Positions 1 through 9,500 of a stretch of DNA of 64,000 nt are shown here, piece after piece. The position numbers and the translations under genes are program-made. Position 1 is the stretch's first letter. Each line of letters begins with the position of its first letter. The stretch is taken from NCBI GenBank assembly GCA_002368155.1, contig AP018180.1:5603007-5667006 (forward strand), given 5' to 3'. The notes below the pieces were generated by a model. That model saw only the letters and a list, made by a program, of their open reading frames with translations. It ran no database searches and was not told where the DNA came from. Origin of the DNA: Nostoc carneum NIES-2107. Lineage in GTDB: Bacteria > Cyanobacteriota > Cyanobacteriia > Cyanobacteriales > Nostocaceae.

Positions 1-587
1 AAAATGAGTACATTCAGTCCTGTATATATATCTACTTGCCTCAGTCCGATTTCTCGATTTTTCTCTAGTATCTGTAGCATTTTTTTCTGGGGCAAGTTAG
101 CATTCGGTGCTGCATCGATAAATTCCCCTCGACACCAGCGACGATAAAACTCTTCTAGACGTTGAAATAAGACCACTGGACGAAATTTTTTCCCCACAAT
201 TAACAAGTTCATAACTTGTTCAACTATGTCTGGGGTCAACGCATTCTCACCTAATAAATCGTAAATTTGTGCATATAATTGGCGATATCTAGCGGTGAGT
301 CGCTGCGCGTCTATACGGATTGTTGCGGATGGCATCTCGCTTGTGAACTCTGGTAACCCACTACTTGGGTTTGACCATTCTTCCAACCTTTTTTGTAATC
401 GTTGGGGTAGTAAGGAGTCTGGTAAATTATTTTGAGCAAATTTAACGCCTTGCTCAAAATCTGAAGTTGTTTTTCTCTTAGAAGACACTGCTTCGGCTTC
501 TAGAGATTCTGTCTGCGCTATCTCTAGTAACTTTGTCCCTCTGGCGTAATTGCTTAAACGCTTCCAAATTTGCGATAAATATGACAT
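1..587 (-). CDS. Partial conserved hypothetical protein (N-terminal 195 residues)
   Basis: An open frame on the minus strand begins with ATG at 587 and runs off the left edge of the window. The translation starts MSYLSQIWKRLSNYARGTKL and continues without a stop for 195 codons. It is soluble, charged and probably helical, with Glu-, Arg- and Leu-rich segments such as QRLEEFYRRWCRGEF around residue 150. I see no signal peptide, membrane segment or recognisable catalytic motif, and I do not recognise the family. The missing C-terminus prevents a better call. Unbroken coding over almost 600 bases with ordinary cyanobacterial codon use makes a real gene likely. Confidence 0.75.
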   Translation of the reverse strand, partial: MSYLSQIWKRLSNYARGTKLLEIAQTESLEAEAVSSKRKTTSDFEQGVKFAQNNLPDSLLPQRLQKRLEEWSNPSSGLPEFTSEMPSATIRIDAQRLTARYRQLYAQIYDLLGENALTPDIVEQVMNLLIVGKKFRPVVLFQRLEEFYRRWCRGEFIDAAPNANLPQKKMLQILEKNREIGLRQVDIYTGLNVLI

Positions 588-1091
588 TTTGTATCTTGTA
601 TTACTATCTTGTTACTGATTAATTAGAGATGATCTAAAGATTAAGACGGATTCAAAAGCTTATCAGGCAAAAATGCATACGTATAATTTATAACTAGTAA
701 AAAAAGTGAGATATTTCCGTGGTAGCTAACCAATAGGAGCCTGACAATTTTTCTCTGTGTAAATCGAAATCGACAGCTTGAAAAATTTTGCCTTTTCCAG
801 TAATGTCATCGATTTGGCATAAATTGTTATACTTTCTTCCCAGCAAGTTTACTAGTCTGGTGTCAAAATAATACGTACTGTATGCTACAGACACAATTGT
901 TAGCAAAAATACTACAGTAAAACTGTCCAATCAGATTCAAAAAAATAATGATAACTTAACGAAAAAGTTCACTGCTGCATATTAGCCAGCTAATAATATT
1001 TTTAGAATAAGCTTCAGTTAGATCAGCGCCAAGCGGCTTAACTTTACAACAATGAGAAATTAGCTATTGATTGTTATCGGGGATTGATTAA
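588..1091. other. Intergenic region, no supported gene
   Basis: AT-rich spacer between the divergent partial gene on the left and the metalloprotease on the right, so it should hold promoters for both. The only open frame (694-930, minus, 78 residues with a hydrophobic N-terminus) would need a TTG start without a ribosome binding site, so I do not call it a gene. Confidence 0.5.
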
Positions 1092-4000
1092 ATGAATAGA
1101 TTAACTTTTTATGTAATTTTGTTGCATGGTTTGTTTTTAGGATTAACAACCGCTAGTGCTAAGTCTGTACCTAATAACAGAGTAAATACTGAGTTACACA
1201 ATCTCCAAAAGGTAGATCAAGTTAGTGTAAAACCAGTGACAGCAAAGGTTATAGAAAAATCTGAGAGTAGTCTACAAAACCTGAAAGCTTTAAAAAAGCT
1301 AGACAATAATGCTCTCAAACGAGCCTTAGAAGCATCACAGTTACCCCATTCTTTAGGGCAAAAGACGGATCAAGTCTGGGTGCTTAATCAAAATCAACAA
1401 GTACAGCAGCAACCTTTTAACTGGATAGTTCAAAGTCCCAAACAAGCTGGTAAACAACCTTTTTTACAAGCGGTCAAAACCCCAGACAAGCCCAGCGAAA
1501 AACCTAACTCATCTAGTAAACCACCAAAAAAGGATGACTTAGAGCCATTTGATGAAGTCACTAAAGACACTGAAAAGTCAGCGGGAGTATTCACGCTTTA
1601 TCGCCAAAAAGAAAAGAATAAAATTTATTTAGAAATTCAGCCAGAGCAACTAAATAAAAATTATCTAGCTACCTCTACCTTGGAATCTGGGATTGGGGAA
1701 CAGGGTATTTATAGCGGTATGCCTTTGCAGGACTTTTTATTTTACTTTAAGCGAGTGGATAATAACCTGCAATTTGCTGTTCGTAATGTTAATTTTCGTA
1801 CTCGCGAAGGAGATCCGCAAGCGCGATCGCTTGCCCGGTCTTTTAGTGACTCTGTACTGTACACTATTCCCATTAAAAGCATTCATCCAGAACGCAAAAC
1901 ACTGCTAATTGACTTGGGCGATTTGTTACTGACAGATTTAGCGGGCTTATCTTTAAGTTTAGGAATACCAGGTGGTACAGACCAATCCTATTTTGGCGAG
2001 GCTAAAGTCTTTCCAGAAAACCTAGAAGTGGAAACAGTTTTAAATTTTTCTGGTGGCGGTAGCAGTAGCGACAGTGAGATGCTTGAATTTCAGTCTTTAC
2101 CTGACAGCCGTGGCTTTACTCTGCGTCTGCACTATAGTATCTCCCAATTGCCAAACAATAAATATCAACCACGTTTGGCAGATGAGCGTGTGGGCTATTT
2201 TATCACTGCCTATCAAGACTTATCTAAAGACGATCGCGGCGACCCATTTGTACGTTATATCAATCGTTGGAACTTAGAAAAAGCCGACCCACAAGCACCA
2301 ATATCTCGCCCGAAAAAACCGATTGTCTTCTGGATTGATAACGCTGTACCTTTTGAGTATCGCGATGCCATTAAAGAAGGGATATTAATGTGGAATAAAG
2401 CCTTTCTCAAGGCAGGCTTTAAAGACGCAATTGAAGTGCGGCAAATGCCAGATAATGCTACATGGGATCCTGCAGATATTCGTTACAATACTATTCGCTG
2501 GATTAACACTATTGATGGTTTTTTTGCTAGGGGGCCATCCCGTGTTAATCCCTTAACTGGAGAGATTTTAGATGCAGATATTTTAGTAGATGGCAGCTTT
2601 GTCCGTGTACTGAAGAATGAGTATCGTCAAATAGTACAACCTAATATCTCATCTGCACGTAGTTCCTTATCGGCGTTGATGCAAAATAATATGCTTTGCG
2701 TCAATGGTTTAGGCGGCAAATCTAAAGATAATCCCCAGCAGCCAGCGAAGCAAAAGCCTTGGTTAGGTCGTTTAGCGAAAATTGCTGGTGAGTCAGACTT
2801 ATGCTATGGCATGGAAGCCTCGCAGCAGTTTGCTTTAGGTTCTTTGGCAATGACTCTCCTAGAAGACAACACTACTAGCCAAGAGCAATTAAAAGAATAT
2901 ATCAATCAATACTTACGCTTAATTATTGCCCACGAAGTTGGTCACACCTTGGGGTTACGTCACAACTTCCGGGGTAGCAATTTACTACCACCAGAGGAAC
3001 TCAACGATCAGCAGATTACCCATCACAAAGGTTTAACAGCTTCGGTGATGGATTACATTCCGCCAAATATTGCCCCTCAAGGTACCAAACAGGGTGATTA
3101 TTTCCCCAGTATGGTTGGGTCTTATGATGACTGGGCAATTCAGTACGGTTATACACCCACACAAGCATCAACCCCCATCGCCGAGAAACCATTTTTAGAA
3201 GAAATTGCTAGCCAATCCGATCGCCCAGAATTGAGTTACTCTACAGATGAAGATAGATATGACCTCGACCCAACTGCTAATGCTTGGGACAATAGCGGCA
3301 ATGTACTGCGGTATTCCCAATGGCAGCTAGATAATTCTCGGGTGATGTGGGATCGTCTCACCAAACGTTATCCCATTGCCGGAGAAAGTTTTAGCGATTT
3401 GAGCGATCGCTTCGGTACTGTCTTAGGTAACTACTTCCAAAATATTTTCTACACCACAAAATATATTGGCGGACAGTCCTTTTACCGCATTCGTGCTAGC
3501 GCCTCATCTAGCAAAGTCAACAGTCAACGGCGATTACCATTCCAAGCCGTACCAGTAGAAGAACAACGCCAAGCATTAGCGACATTAAATAAATATGTCT
3601 TTGCTGAAGATGCGTTTAACTTCTCGCCAGAATTGCTGAATAAATTAGCACCTTCCCGCTGGTATCACTGGGGTAGCTATCCGATGATTGGGCGTTTAGA
3701 TTACCCAATTCATGACTTGGTGTTAATCTTGCAGAGTGCGGTATTGATGGATTTACTTTCAGGCGATCGCCTTACCCGCCTCAAGGACATTGAACTCAAA
3801 AATCCTACCGAAAAAACCCTCAGTATTCCAGAGCTATTTGATACTCTGCAAACAGACATTTGGACAGAAGTCATCAAACCTCAAAACAAACCCCTGAAGA
3901 TTTCCAGCCTGCGGCGAGGCTTACAGCGGGAATATGTGAATATTTTGAGCGATATGGTGTTACGCAAAGAATACGTCCCCGAAGATGCACGTACATTAGC

Positions 4001-4133
4001 CTGGTATAAAATCAAGCAACTCAACGAAAAACTAGCAGGAGCAAATTCTGAGGATGAGTATACAAAAGCGCACATTCTCGAAACACGCGATCGCATTGAA
4101 AAAGTCTTGAATGCGCCGTTAAGAAGTAATTAG
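1092..4133 (+). CDS. Secreted zinc-dependent metalloprotease (metzincin-like, DUF5117/DUF4953 type)
   Basis: A protein of 1013 residues with an N-terminal signal peptide (hydrophobic core in LTFYVILLHGLFLGLTTASA, cleavage near residue 23), so it acts outside the cytoplasm. A low-complexity Lys/Pro/Gln-rich linker fills residues 30-160. The catalytic zinc site HEVGHTLGLRH lies at residues 614-624 and fits the metzincin HExxHxxGxxH pattern. A Met-turn candidate, SVMDY, follows near 651-655, about the expected distance downstream. The length and the long N- and C-terminal flanks match the large bacterial zinc-dependent metalloproteases with DUF5117, DUF5118 and DUF4953 regions. The substrate is unknown. 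The gene is monocistronic: heptamer repeats start 3 nt after its stop and the next gene is convergent. Confidence 0.88.
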   Translation: MNRLTFYVILLHGLFLGLTTASAKSVPNNRVNTELHNLQKVDQVSVKPVTAKVIEKSESSLQNLKALKKLDNNALKRALEASQLPHSLGQKTDQVWVLNQNQQVQQQPFNWIVQSPKQAGKQPFLQAVKTPDKPSEKPNSSSKPPKKDDLEPFDEVTKDTEKSAGVFTLYRQKEKNKIYLEIQPEQLNKNYLATSTLESGIGEQGIYSGMPLQDFLFYFKRVDNNLQFAVRNVNFRTREGDPQARSLARSFSDSVLYTIPIKSIHPERKTLLIDLGDLLLTDLAGLSLSLGIPGGTDQSYFGEAKVFPENLEVETVLNFSGGGSSSDSEMLEFQSLPDSRGFTLRLHYSISQLPNNKYQPRLADERVGYFITAYQDLSKDDRGDPFVRYINRWNLEKADPQAPISRPKKPIVFWIDNAVPFEYRDAIKEGILMWNKAFLKAGFKDAIEVRQMPDNATWDPADIRYNTIRWINTIDGFFARGPSRVNPLTGEILDADILVDGSFVRVLKNEYRQIVQPNISSARSSLSALMQNNMLCVNGLGGKSKDNPQQPAKQKPWLGRLAKIAGESDLCYGMEASQQFALGSLAMTLLEDNTTSQEQLKEYINQYLRLIIAHEVGHTLGLRHNFRGSNLLPPEELNDQQITHHKGLTASVMDYIPPNIAPQGTKQGDYFPSMVGSYDDWAIQYGYTPTQASTPIAEKPFLEEIASQSDRPELSYSTDEDRYDLDPTANAWDNSGNVLRYSQWQLDNSRVMWDRLTKRYPIAGESFSDLSDRFGTVLGNYFQNIFYTTKYIGGQSFYRIRASASSSKVNSQRRLPFQAVPVEEQRQALATLNKYVFAEDAFNFSPELLNKLAPSRWYHWGSYPMIGRLDYPIHDLVLILQSAVLMDLLSGDRLTRLKDIELKNPTEKTLSIPELFDTLQTDIWTEVIKPQNKPLKISSLRRGLQREYVNILSDMVLRKEYVPEDARTLAWYKIKQLNEKLAGANSEDEYTKAHILETRDRIEKVLNAPLRSN

Positions 4134-4184
4134 TGGGCATGGGGCATTGGGCATTGGTAATGGGTAATTGGGGTTTGGGGTTGT
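4134..4184. repeat. Short tandem G-rich heptamer-like repeats (GGGCATT/GGGTAAT)
   Basis: Iterations of GGGCATG, GGGCATT and GGTAATGGGTAATTGG begin 2-3 nt after the metalloprotease stop codon. The same wording recurs at 32044, 36675 and 45874, so this is one dispersed repeat family. Confidence 0.75.
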
Positions 4185-4231
4185 CATTAATTATTTCTCC
4201 CCTGCCTCCTTGCTCATATCCCAGTCCCCAG

Positions 4232-4379
4232 GGTGGTTTCATACAAGCAGAGAAAAAACTAAAACTGGGTTTCAAAGCCTCTCTCCCCGTGGGAGAGAGG
4301 TTTGGAGAGAGGGAAAAAGCCATGCTACAAAACGAGAAATCAAGACTTATGTATTTTTCTTTTTTCGTATGAAACCACC
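4232..4379. mobile_element. MITE-like element with 13-bp terminal inverted repeats
   Basis: The ends GGTGGTTTCATAC (4232-4244) and GTATGAAACCACC (4367-4379) are perfect inverted repeats 148 bp apart. The interior has a strong hairpin (CTCTCTCCCC-gt-GGGAGAGAG) and no coding capacity. The sequence CTCATATCCCAGTCCC lies on both sides, just outside the ends, so the element seems to sit inside a pre-existing heptamer repeat block or to have duplicated a long target. It is non-autonomous; no matching transposase ends were seen in the window. Confidence 0.7.
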
Positions 4380-4393
4380 TTGCTTGCTCATAT

Positions 4394-4485
4394 CCCAGTC
4401 CCTAATCCCCAATCCCCAGTCCCCAGTCCCCAGTCCCCAGTCCCTAGTCCCCAGTCCCCAGTCCCTAATCCCCAATCCCCAATCC
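4394..4485. repeat. STRR heptanucleotide repeat block (CCCCA[A/G]T)
   Basis: About thirteen tandem heptamers, mostly CCCCAGT and CCCCAAT with CCCTAAT/CCCTAGT variants. This is the short tandemly repeated repetitive (STRR) class described in heterocystous cyanobacteria. The block ends exactly at the stop codon of the convergent DUF1995 gene. Confidence 0.9.
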
Positions 4486-5225
4486 TAACTACTCAACGCT
4501 TTGAGAAATCTTTGCAGACTCTTAAACACACTTGGCTTTTTGACAGGTGTAGAGTCTGTTGCTGTTTGGGATTGTTTCATCAGGATGAGATCTAACTCAT
4601 CACCTGAAGGTCTGTTGGGTAATTCTGTAATTTTTTGATAGTCGCCGTCTTTTTCTACCCAAACTTCCCATAAACCAGGGTAGCAGCGGAAAACGGCAGT
4701 TTCATCGTCTACAGGGCGGAGGTAGTAGGAAGATTCTATGGTGCTAATGAAACGTTGACGGGTTTGTCTTCCTGCGTAACCAATACCTACAGTTCCAGCA
4801 TCTTCGAGGCGGGGATTTAAGAGAACTAAGGGGCGATCGCCTATTTCTTGGCAAAGTTTTTCCATCTGCGGTACTTCCACGGAAGTCGGGGTAATAAATA
4901 GAAAAATTTCGTCCTCTGGCTTAACTTTTGAACCGACAGGAGTTGCCCTACCTGTACCGATATCCTCAATTTTATATGGCGTATCTGCCCATTCACGACG
5001 AGCAAGGGCAGCAGCACCAGCATCAGCAAAGAAAATCTTCAAGCCAGAACCGTATTCGGCAAACATTGGTAAAAAATCTGCCGCCACCAGCATCATTTTA
5101 AGTTCGGGAAACAAATACTCAACTTGTAAGCGAGTACAACCATCTGCTAAAGCGGCTTGGGTAGCTATGCGAGATTGGGCGATCGCTTCTTCAAGACTCT
5201 TGGGAAGTTCACTCATTGTCGGCAT
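4485..5225 (-). CDS. DUF1995 family protein (LPA3-like)
   Basis: A soluble 246-residue protein resembling the DUF1995 family, which is found in cyanobacteria and in plastids, where the LPA3 protein aids photosystem II assembly. Typical features are an N-terminal helical segment (LPKSLEEAIAQSRIATQAAL), a Rossmann-like alternation with FLFITPTSVEVPQMEKLCQE near residue 110 and PLVLLNPRLEDAGTVGIG near 132-150, and the late aromatic stretch YPGLWEVWVEKDGDYQKI. The biochemical role is not established. An in-frame ATG three codons downstream (MSELPK) is an equally possible start. The final residues before the stop abut a heptamer repeat block, so the C-terminus may have been remodelled by it. Confidence 0.75.
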   Translation of the reverse strand: MPTMSELPKSLEEAIAQSRIATQAALADGCTRLQVEYLFPELKMMLVAADFLPMFAEYGSGLKIFFADAGAAALARREWADTPYKIEDIGTGRATPVGSKVKPEDEIFLFITPTSVEVPQMEKLCQEIGDRPLVLLNPRLEDAGTVGIGYAGRQTRQRFISTIESSYYLRPVDDETAVFRCYPGLWEVWVEKDGDYQKITELPNRPSGDELDLILMKQSQTATDSTPVKKPSVFKSLQRFLKALSS

Positions 5226-5428
5226 TTTACTTTTGTGTATACTTCCATTGTTTCAGTATTGGCTATCCAAACTGTATGGAAATAGAGGTTTAATGGTAAT
5301 TCGTAATTACGAATTATTAATTGCGAATTCCGAAAGCCTTACAGATGGGAGTAATGATAGCCTCTCAACGAAGTGCGATCGCCTGCTCATAATAATCTTG
5401 ATCACAGGCACGATAAAATCAAAAAAAT

Positions 5429-5848
5429 ATGCCTGCCAGAGACCTGTATCACGATAACGTTAAAAATGCCCTGATTAAAGACGGCTGGATCATCACCCAT
5501 GATCCCCTACGAATTCGTCTGGCGCGAGGTAAAAACCTATTTGTCGATTTGGGGGCAGAAAGATTGCTGGCAGCTTAACGTGGCACTGAAAAGATTGCTG
5601 TCGAAGTCAAAAGCTTTACCCGTCCTTCGGATATGAAGGATCTTGAAGAAGCGTTAGGTCAATTTGTTTTGTACGCACAATTATTGAAGCGGTACTATCC
5701 AGAGCATATCCTGTATCTTGCTGTTACTGAAGCAACTTGCAAGACTGTCTTTGAAGAAGAAGCCGGACAAACCTTGATTGAAGATGGCATCATTCGTTTA
5801 GTAACCTTTGATCCGAGTCAGGAGGCAATTAGCCGATGGATTCACTAA
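5429..5848 (+). pseudogene. xisH: xisH, interrupted by one in-frame TAA codon
   Basis: The frame starting MPARDLYHDNVKNALIKDGW is a clear XisH, the partner of XisI first described in excision control of the fdxN element. It reads to residue 49, meets TAA at 5576-5578, then continues in the same frame through RGTEKIAVEVKSF to a normal end at 5848. The expected wording around the stop is LLAAERGT, so a single G-to-T change (GAA to TAA) explains it. No indel is present. The segment DLGAE with VEVKSF resembles the core of a PD-(D/E)XK nuclease fold. xisI overlaps the last 13 nt. Either the gene was recently lost, the stop is read through, or the base is a sequencing error. Confidence 0.88.
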
Positions 5849-6171
5849 CCCAGTATCGCCAGACAATTGAAAAAGTATTCCAAGACTACGCCGACTTTCT
5901 CCAGAGTGATGATGCGGTACAAGTTGAGTTGGTGTTAGATAGAGAGCGCGATCGCTATCTGTTAGTCGAAACAGGCTGGCAAAACGGTTATCGCATCTAT
6001 GGCACTTTGCTGCACATTGATGTGATTGATCATAAACTTTGGATTCAACACGATGGTACAGAAGAAGGTATCGCTAATGACTTAGTAGCTGCGGGAATTC
6101 CCAAAAAGCAGATTGTTCTGGCTTTTAGACCCCCTGAACAGCGAAAACACACAGAATTTGCAATTTTTTAG
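5836..6171 (+). CDS. xisI: XisI-family protein
   Basis: A 111-residue protein of normal XisI length. It starts with MDSLTQYRQTIEKVFQDYA and has the family wording ERDRYLLVETGWQNGYRIYG and AAGIPKKQIVLAFRPPEQR. XisI and XisH are small partners usually encoded as an overlapping pair, in many cyanobacterial copies unlinked to any excision element. Here translation starts inside the end of xisH, so it would normally be coupled to it. The nonsense codon in xisH could therefore lower its expression. No fdxN element or xisF recombinase lies nearby. Confidence 0.92.
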   Translation: MDSLTQYRQTIEKVFQDYADFLQSDDAVQVELVLDRERDRYLLVETGWQNGYRIYGTLLHIDVIDHKLWIQHDGTEEGIANDLVAAGIPKKQIVLAFRPPEQRKHTEFAIF

Positions 6172-6378
6172 GTAAGTAGTAGTGCAAATTTGATTGAAAT
6201 CTTAGCATTTCCTAACCTTGCATTTTAGGAAGCGATCGCCTTTGTTTTGTGAATCCGTTTTTCTCACAAAAGGCTTGACTCTCTAAGTTGATGCACAAGC
6301 AGTCATCAAAACTAGAATAGGTTGATTGATAAGTTTTGCTTAAGCTGTGGTGACGACAACATAAGCATTGGTCACAAA

Positions 6379-6525
6379 TATCACGACGTTCATCACCAAC
6401 ATCACGATATTCGTTACCAACATCACGATATTCGTTACCAACATCACGACATTCGTTACCAACATCACGACGTTCGTTACCAACATCACGACATTCGTCA
6501 CCAACATCACGACTTTTGTAACGAA
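6379..6525. repeat. Tandem array of seven 21-nt units
   Basis: Seven units follow the pattern CATCACGAYRTTCGTTACCAA, starting at 6379, 6400, 6421, 6442, 6463, 6484 and 6505. The unit length is a multiple of three, so open frames exist on both strands (HHDIRYQ heptapeptides forward, RDVGNEY heptapeptides reverse) without proof that either is translated. The array lies between xisI and the 3' end of the NACHT gene. Confidence 0.9.
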
Positions 6526-6583
6526 TGGGCAAGTTGTCGTTACTTAACGCAAGGCATTTGTAACGTAGCTGCCGCAAAAGTGC

Positions 6584-9500
6584 TTAAATTGTTCTTGTGA
6601 AAAGGATTCTCTTGAAGCTTTGAATTGCACGAGTAGCAACATTATGCTGGTGCCAAGCTTGATAGAAATCGGCGTAATGCATTTTCTGAGCGCATTCCCA
6701 GGCTAATTGGTAGTACTCATAATCCAGTTGCCAATAACTACTTAAGGCTTTGACTACCTTAGAGCGATGCTGATTATTTTGTATAATTTTCCCTAAGCTA
6801 TCTGCTGCCAGCCTACGGTTGTCGTCATCTACAGTTGTTGATTGCAGCTTTTGTACAAGAGCAGTGATCGCTTTTTCATTGCCTGTGCAGATTGTCTCTA
6901 AGATACCTGCTGCATCCCTACGGATGTCGTCATCTACAGTTGTTGATTGCAGCAGTTGTACAAAAGCAGTCAAAGCGGCGATCGCTTTTTCATTGCCAGT
7001 ACCGATTTCCGCTAAGATAAATGCTGCCCCCATACGGGTTAAGTAATCCACAGTAGTTGATTGCAGCAGTTGCACCAAAGCAGCAATCGCATTTTCATTG
7101 CCTGTGCCGATTTTCCCTAAGCTGTTTGCTGCCTCCCTACGGGTTTCGTCAGACAAAGTTGTTGATTGCAGCAGTTTCACTAAGACTGTGATCGCATTTT
7201 CATTGCCTGTGCCGATTTTCCCTAAGCTATAAGCTACCTCCCTACGGGTTTCGTCAGACAAAGTTGTTGATTGCAGCAGTTGCACCAAGGCAGCGATCGC
7301 ATTTTCATTGCCTGGGTCGATTGTCCCTAAGATATATGCTGCTTTCTTACGGGTGTAGTGATCAGTTGTTGATTGCAGCAGTTGCACCAAAGCTGCGATC
7401 GCATTTTCATTGCCTGTGCCGATTTTCTCTAAGCTTTCTGCTGCCTGGTAACGGGTGTTGCCATCCACAGAAGTTGATTGCAGCAGTTGCACCAAAGCTG
7501 CGATTGCATTTTCATTGCCTGTGCCGATTTTCCCTAAGCTTTTTGCTGCCTTCTTACGAGTGTAGTGATACACAGTTGTTGATTGCAGCAGTTGCACCAA
7601 AGCTGCGATCGCATTTTCATTGCCTGGGTCGATTGTCCCTAAACTATCTGCTGCTTGCCTACGGGTTTCGTCAGACACAGTTGTTGATTGCAGCAGTTGC
7701 ACCAAAGCTGCGATCACTTTTCCATTGCCTGTGCCGATTCTCCCTAAGCTATCTGCTGCCTCCCCACGAGTGTAGTCATCCACAGAAGTTGATTGCAGCA
7801 GTTGCACTAAGGCGGCGATCGCATTTTTATTGCCTGGGTCGATTTTCTGTAAGATACCTGCTGCTTTCCTACGGGTGTAGTCATCCACAGAAGTTGATTG
7901 CAGCAGTTGCACCAAGGCAGCGATCGTATTTTCATTGCCTGGGTCGATTCTCTGTAAGATACCTGCTGCTTTCCTACGGGTTTCGTCAGACACAGAAGTT
8001 GATTGCAGCAGTTGCACAAAAGCTGCGATCGCATTTTCATTGCCTGGGTCGATTTTCTGTAAGATACCTGCTGCCTCGCTACGGGTGTAGTCAGACAAAG
8101 TTGTTGATTGCAGCAGTTGCACCAAGGCAGCGATCGCATTTTCATTGCTTGGGTCGATTTTCCCTAAGATATCTGCTGCCTGTCTACGGGTGTAGCCATC
8201 CACAGAAGTTGATTGCAGCAGTTGCACCAAAGCTGCGATCGCTTTTGTGCGGTCTGTTTGTTGCAGTGCTGATTTAGCTTCCTCTTCAATTGAACTCCTA
8301 ATTGCCCACTTGACAATTTGCGCTACTATTTCATTGGCTCTATAAGAACCTTTAAACTCTACAATTCCTGCTGCGGCTAAAAAATAGGCGCGATATTCAT
8401 AAAATCCTTTATCTATATCTTCTCTATTCCATTTGCCACATCCATCTTTAAAACTAACTAAGGCATTAATAAACTGTTGTTTTTGCCATTTGAGGTTTTC
8501 TTCTTCTCGTCCTAACCAAAGCAATATTGTTTGCTTCCATTGGGGTTCAAAGATGCGATAAGTTCCTTGCCTGGGATTATTGGGAACGTGATTAAGAAAG
8601 AAATGCCAATTATCAATTGCTTTAGCAGCAAAGTACTCTTGAAACGAGGCATGAAAGAAAGCGTAAACAGATTTTCTATTTGTATCTATTCCTACCTGAT
8701 TCAGCCAGCCGCGATTTAGTGCTAAATTCAGCAGTGAACTTTCATCATCAACATTCCCTAAGAAGCGACTAACAAAATCTTGCCGCAAGCGAAACCGGGT
8801 TACTTCTTTGTCTATTGCTGCTTTAGCTAATTCGCCCAATTTGAGATTGAGTTGCTGACGCTGGTTAGAGTTTATAGCAAATTCGTCTTTTTTCCACTTG
8901 TAGAAGTCATCTACAAATTGCTGATAGAGTCCCGCTTGAGTATCTGGCAACTTCCCTTCTCCTGATTGCCAATTTAAACACAGCAGCGTTAACCGTAAAG
9001 GATTTTTCACTAAATCCTGAATTCGTTCTTTACCAGATTCTTTCAACGCAGCACATAACTGTTCCCCCTTTTCTGGATTCGCAGCAAACCATTTGTGAAT
9101 AAATTTCTCTACCTGTTCTGGATAAGAAAAATCTAAACTGCGATAGGTATCAAAATCATCAAGTGTATTACTGTTGCCATCCCACAAATTAACCCGACAA
9201 GTTAGCACAATTTGCGCTTGAGAAATTGCCCCTGCTTCACGGAATTGTCGTGCAATTTCTGTTAGAGGATTACCTGAAGATGCGGACATTTCATCTAACC
9301 CATCTAGCAGCAGCCACACATGATTTTGCTTAAATAGAGTAACAAAATCATCCTTCAGTTGCTTAGTGACTTCAGCTTTCCCTATTTTCTCAGCCACCTG
9401 AGTCAACCAACTCTCCAATAGATAAGCTTTTAATTCTTTACCTCGCAAATCTGCTAATGATACCCAAATGACAATCGACTGGTGAATCTCACGAGATAAC

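Noticed and set aside
694-930. 78-residue minus-strand frame with hydrophobic N-terminus
   Set aside because: It needs a TTG start with no ribosome binding site, and I see no family likeness.
4394-4485. CRISPR array
   Set aside because: The units are contiguous 7-mers without spacers, which fits STRR repeats and not CRISPR.
6212-6577. 121-residue minus frame and 92-residue plus frame over the 21-nt array
   Set aside because: Both are open because the repeat unit is a multiple of three; neither has a supported start or non-repeat domain.
7264-8277. 337-residue plus-strand frame opposite the NACHT gene
   Set aside because: It is a shadow of the HEAT repeats; the periodicity and composition derive from the real minus-strand gene.
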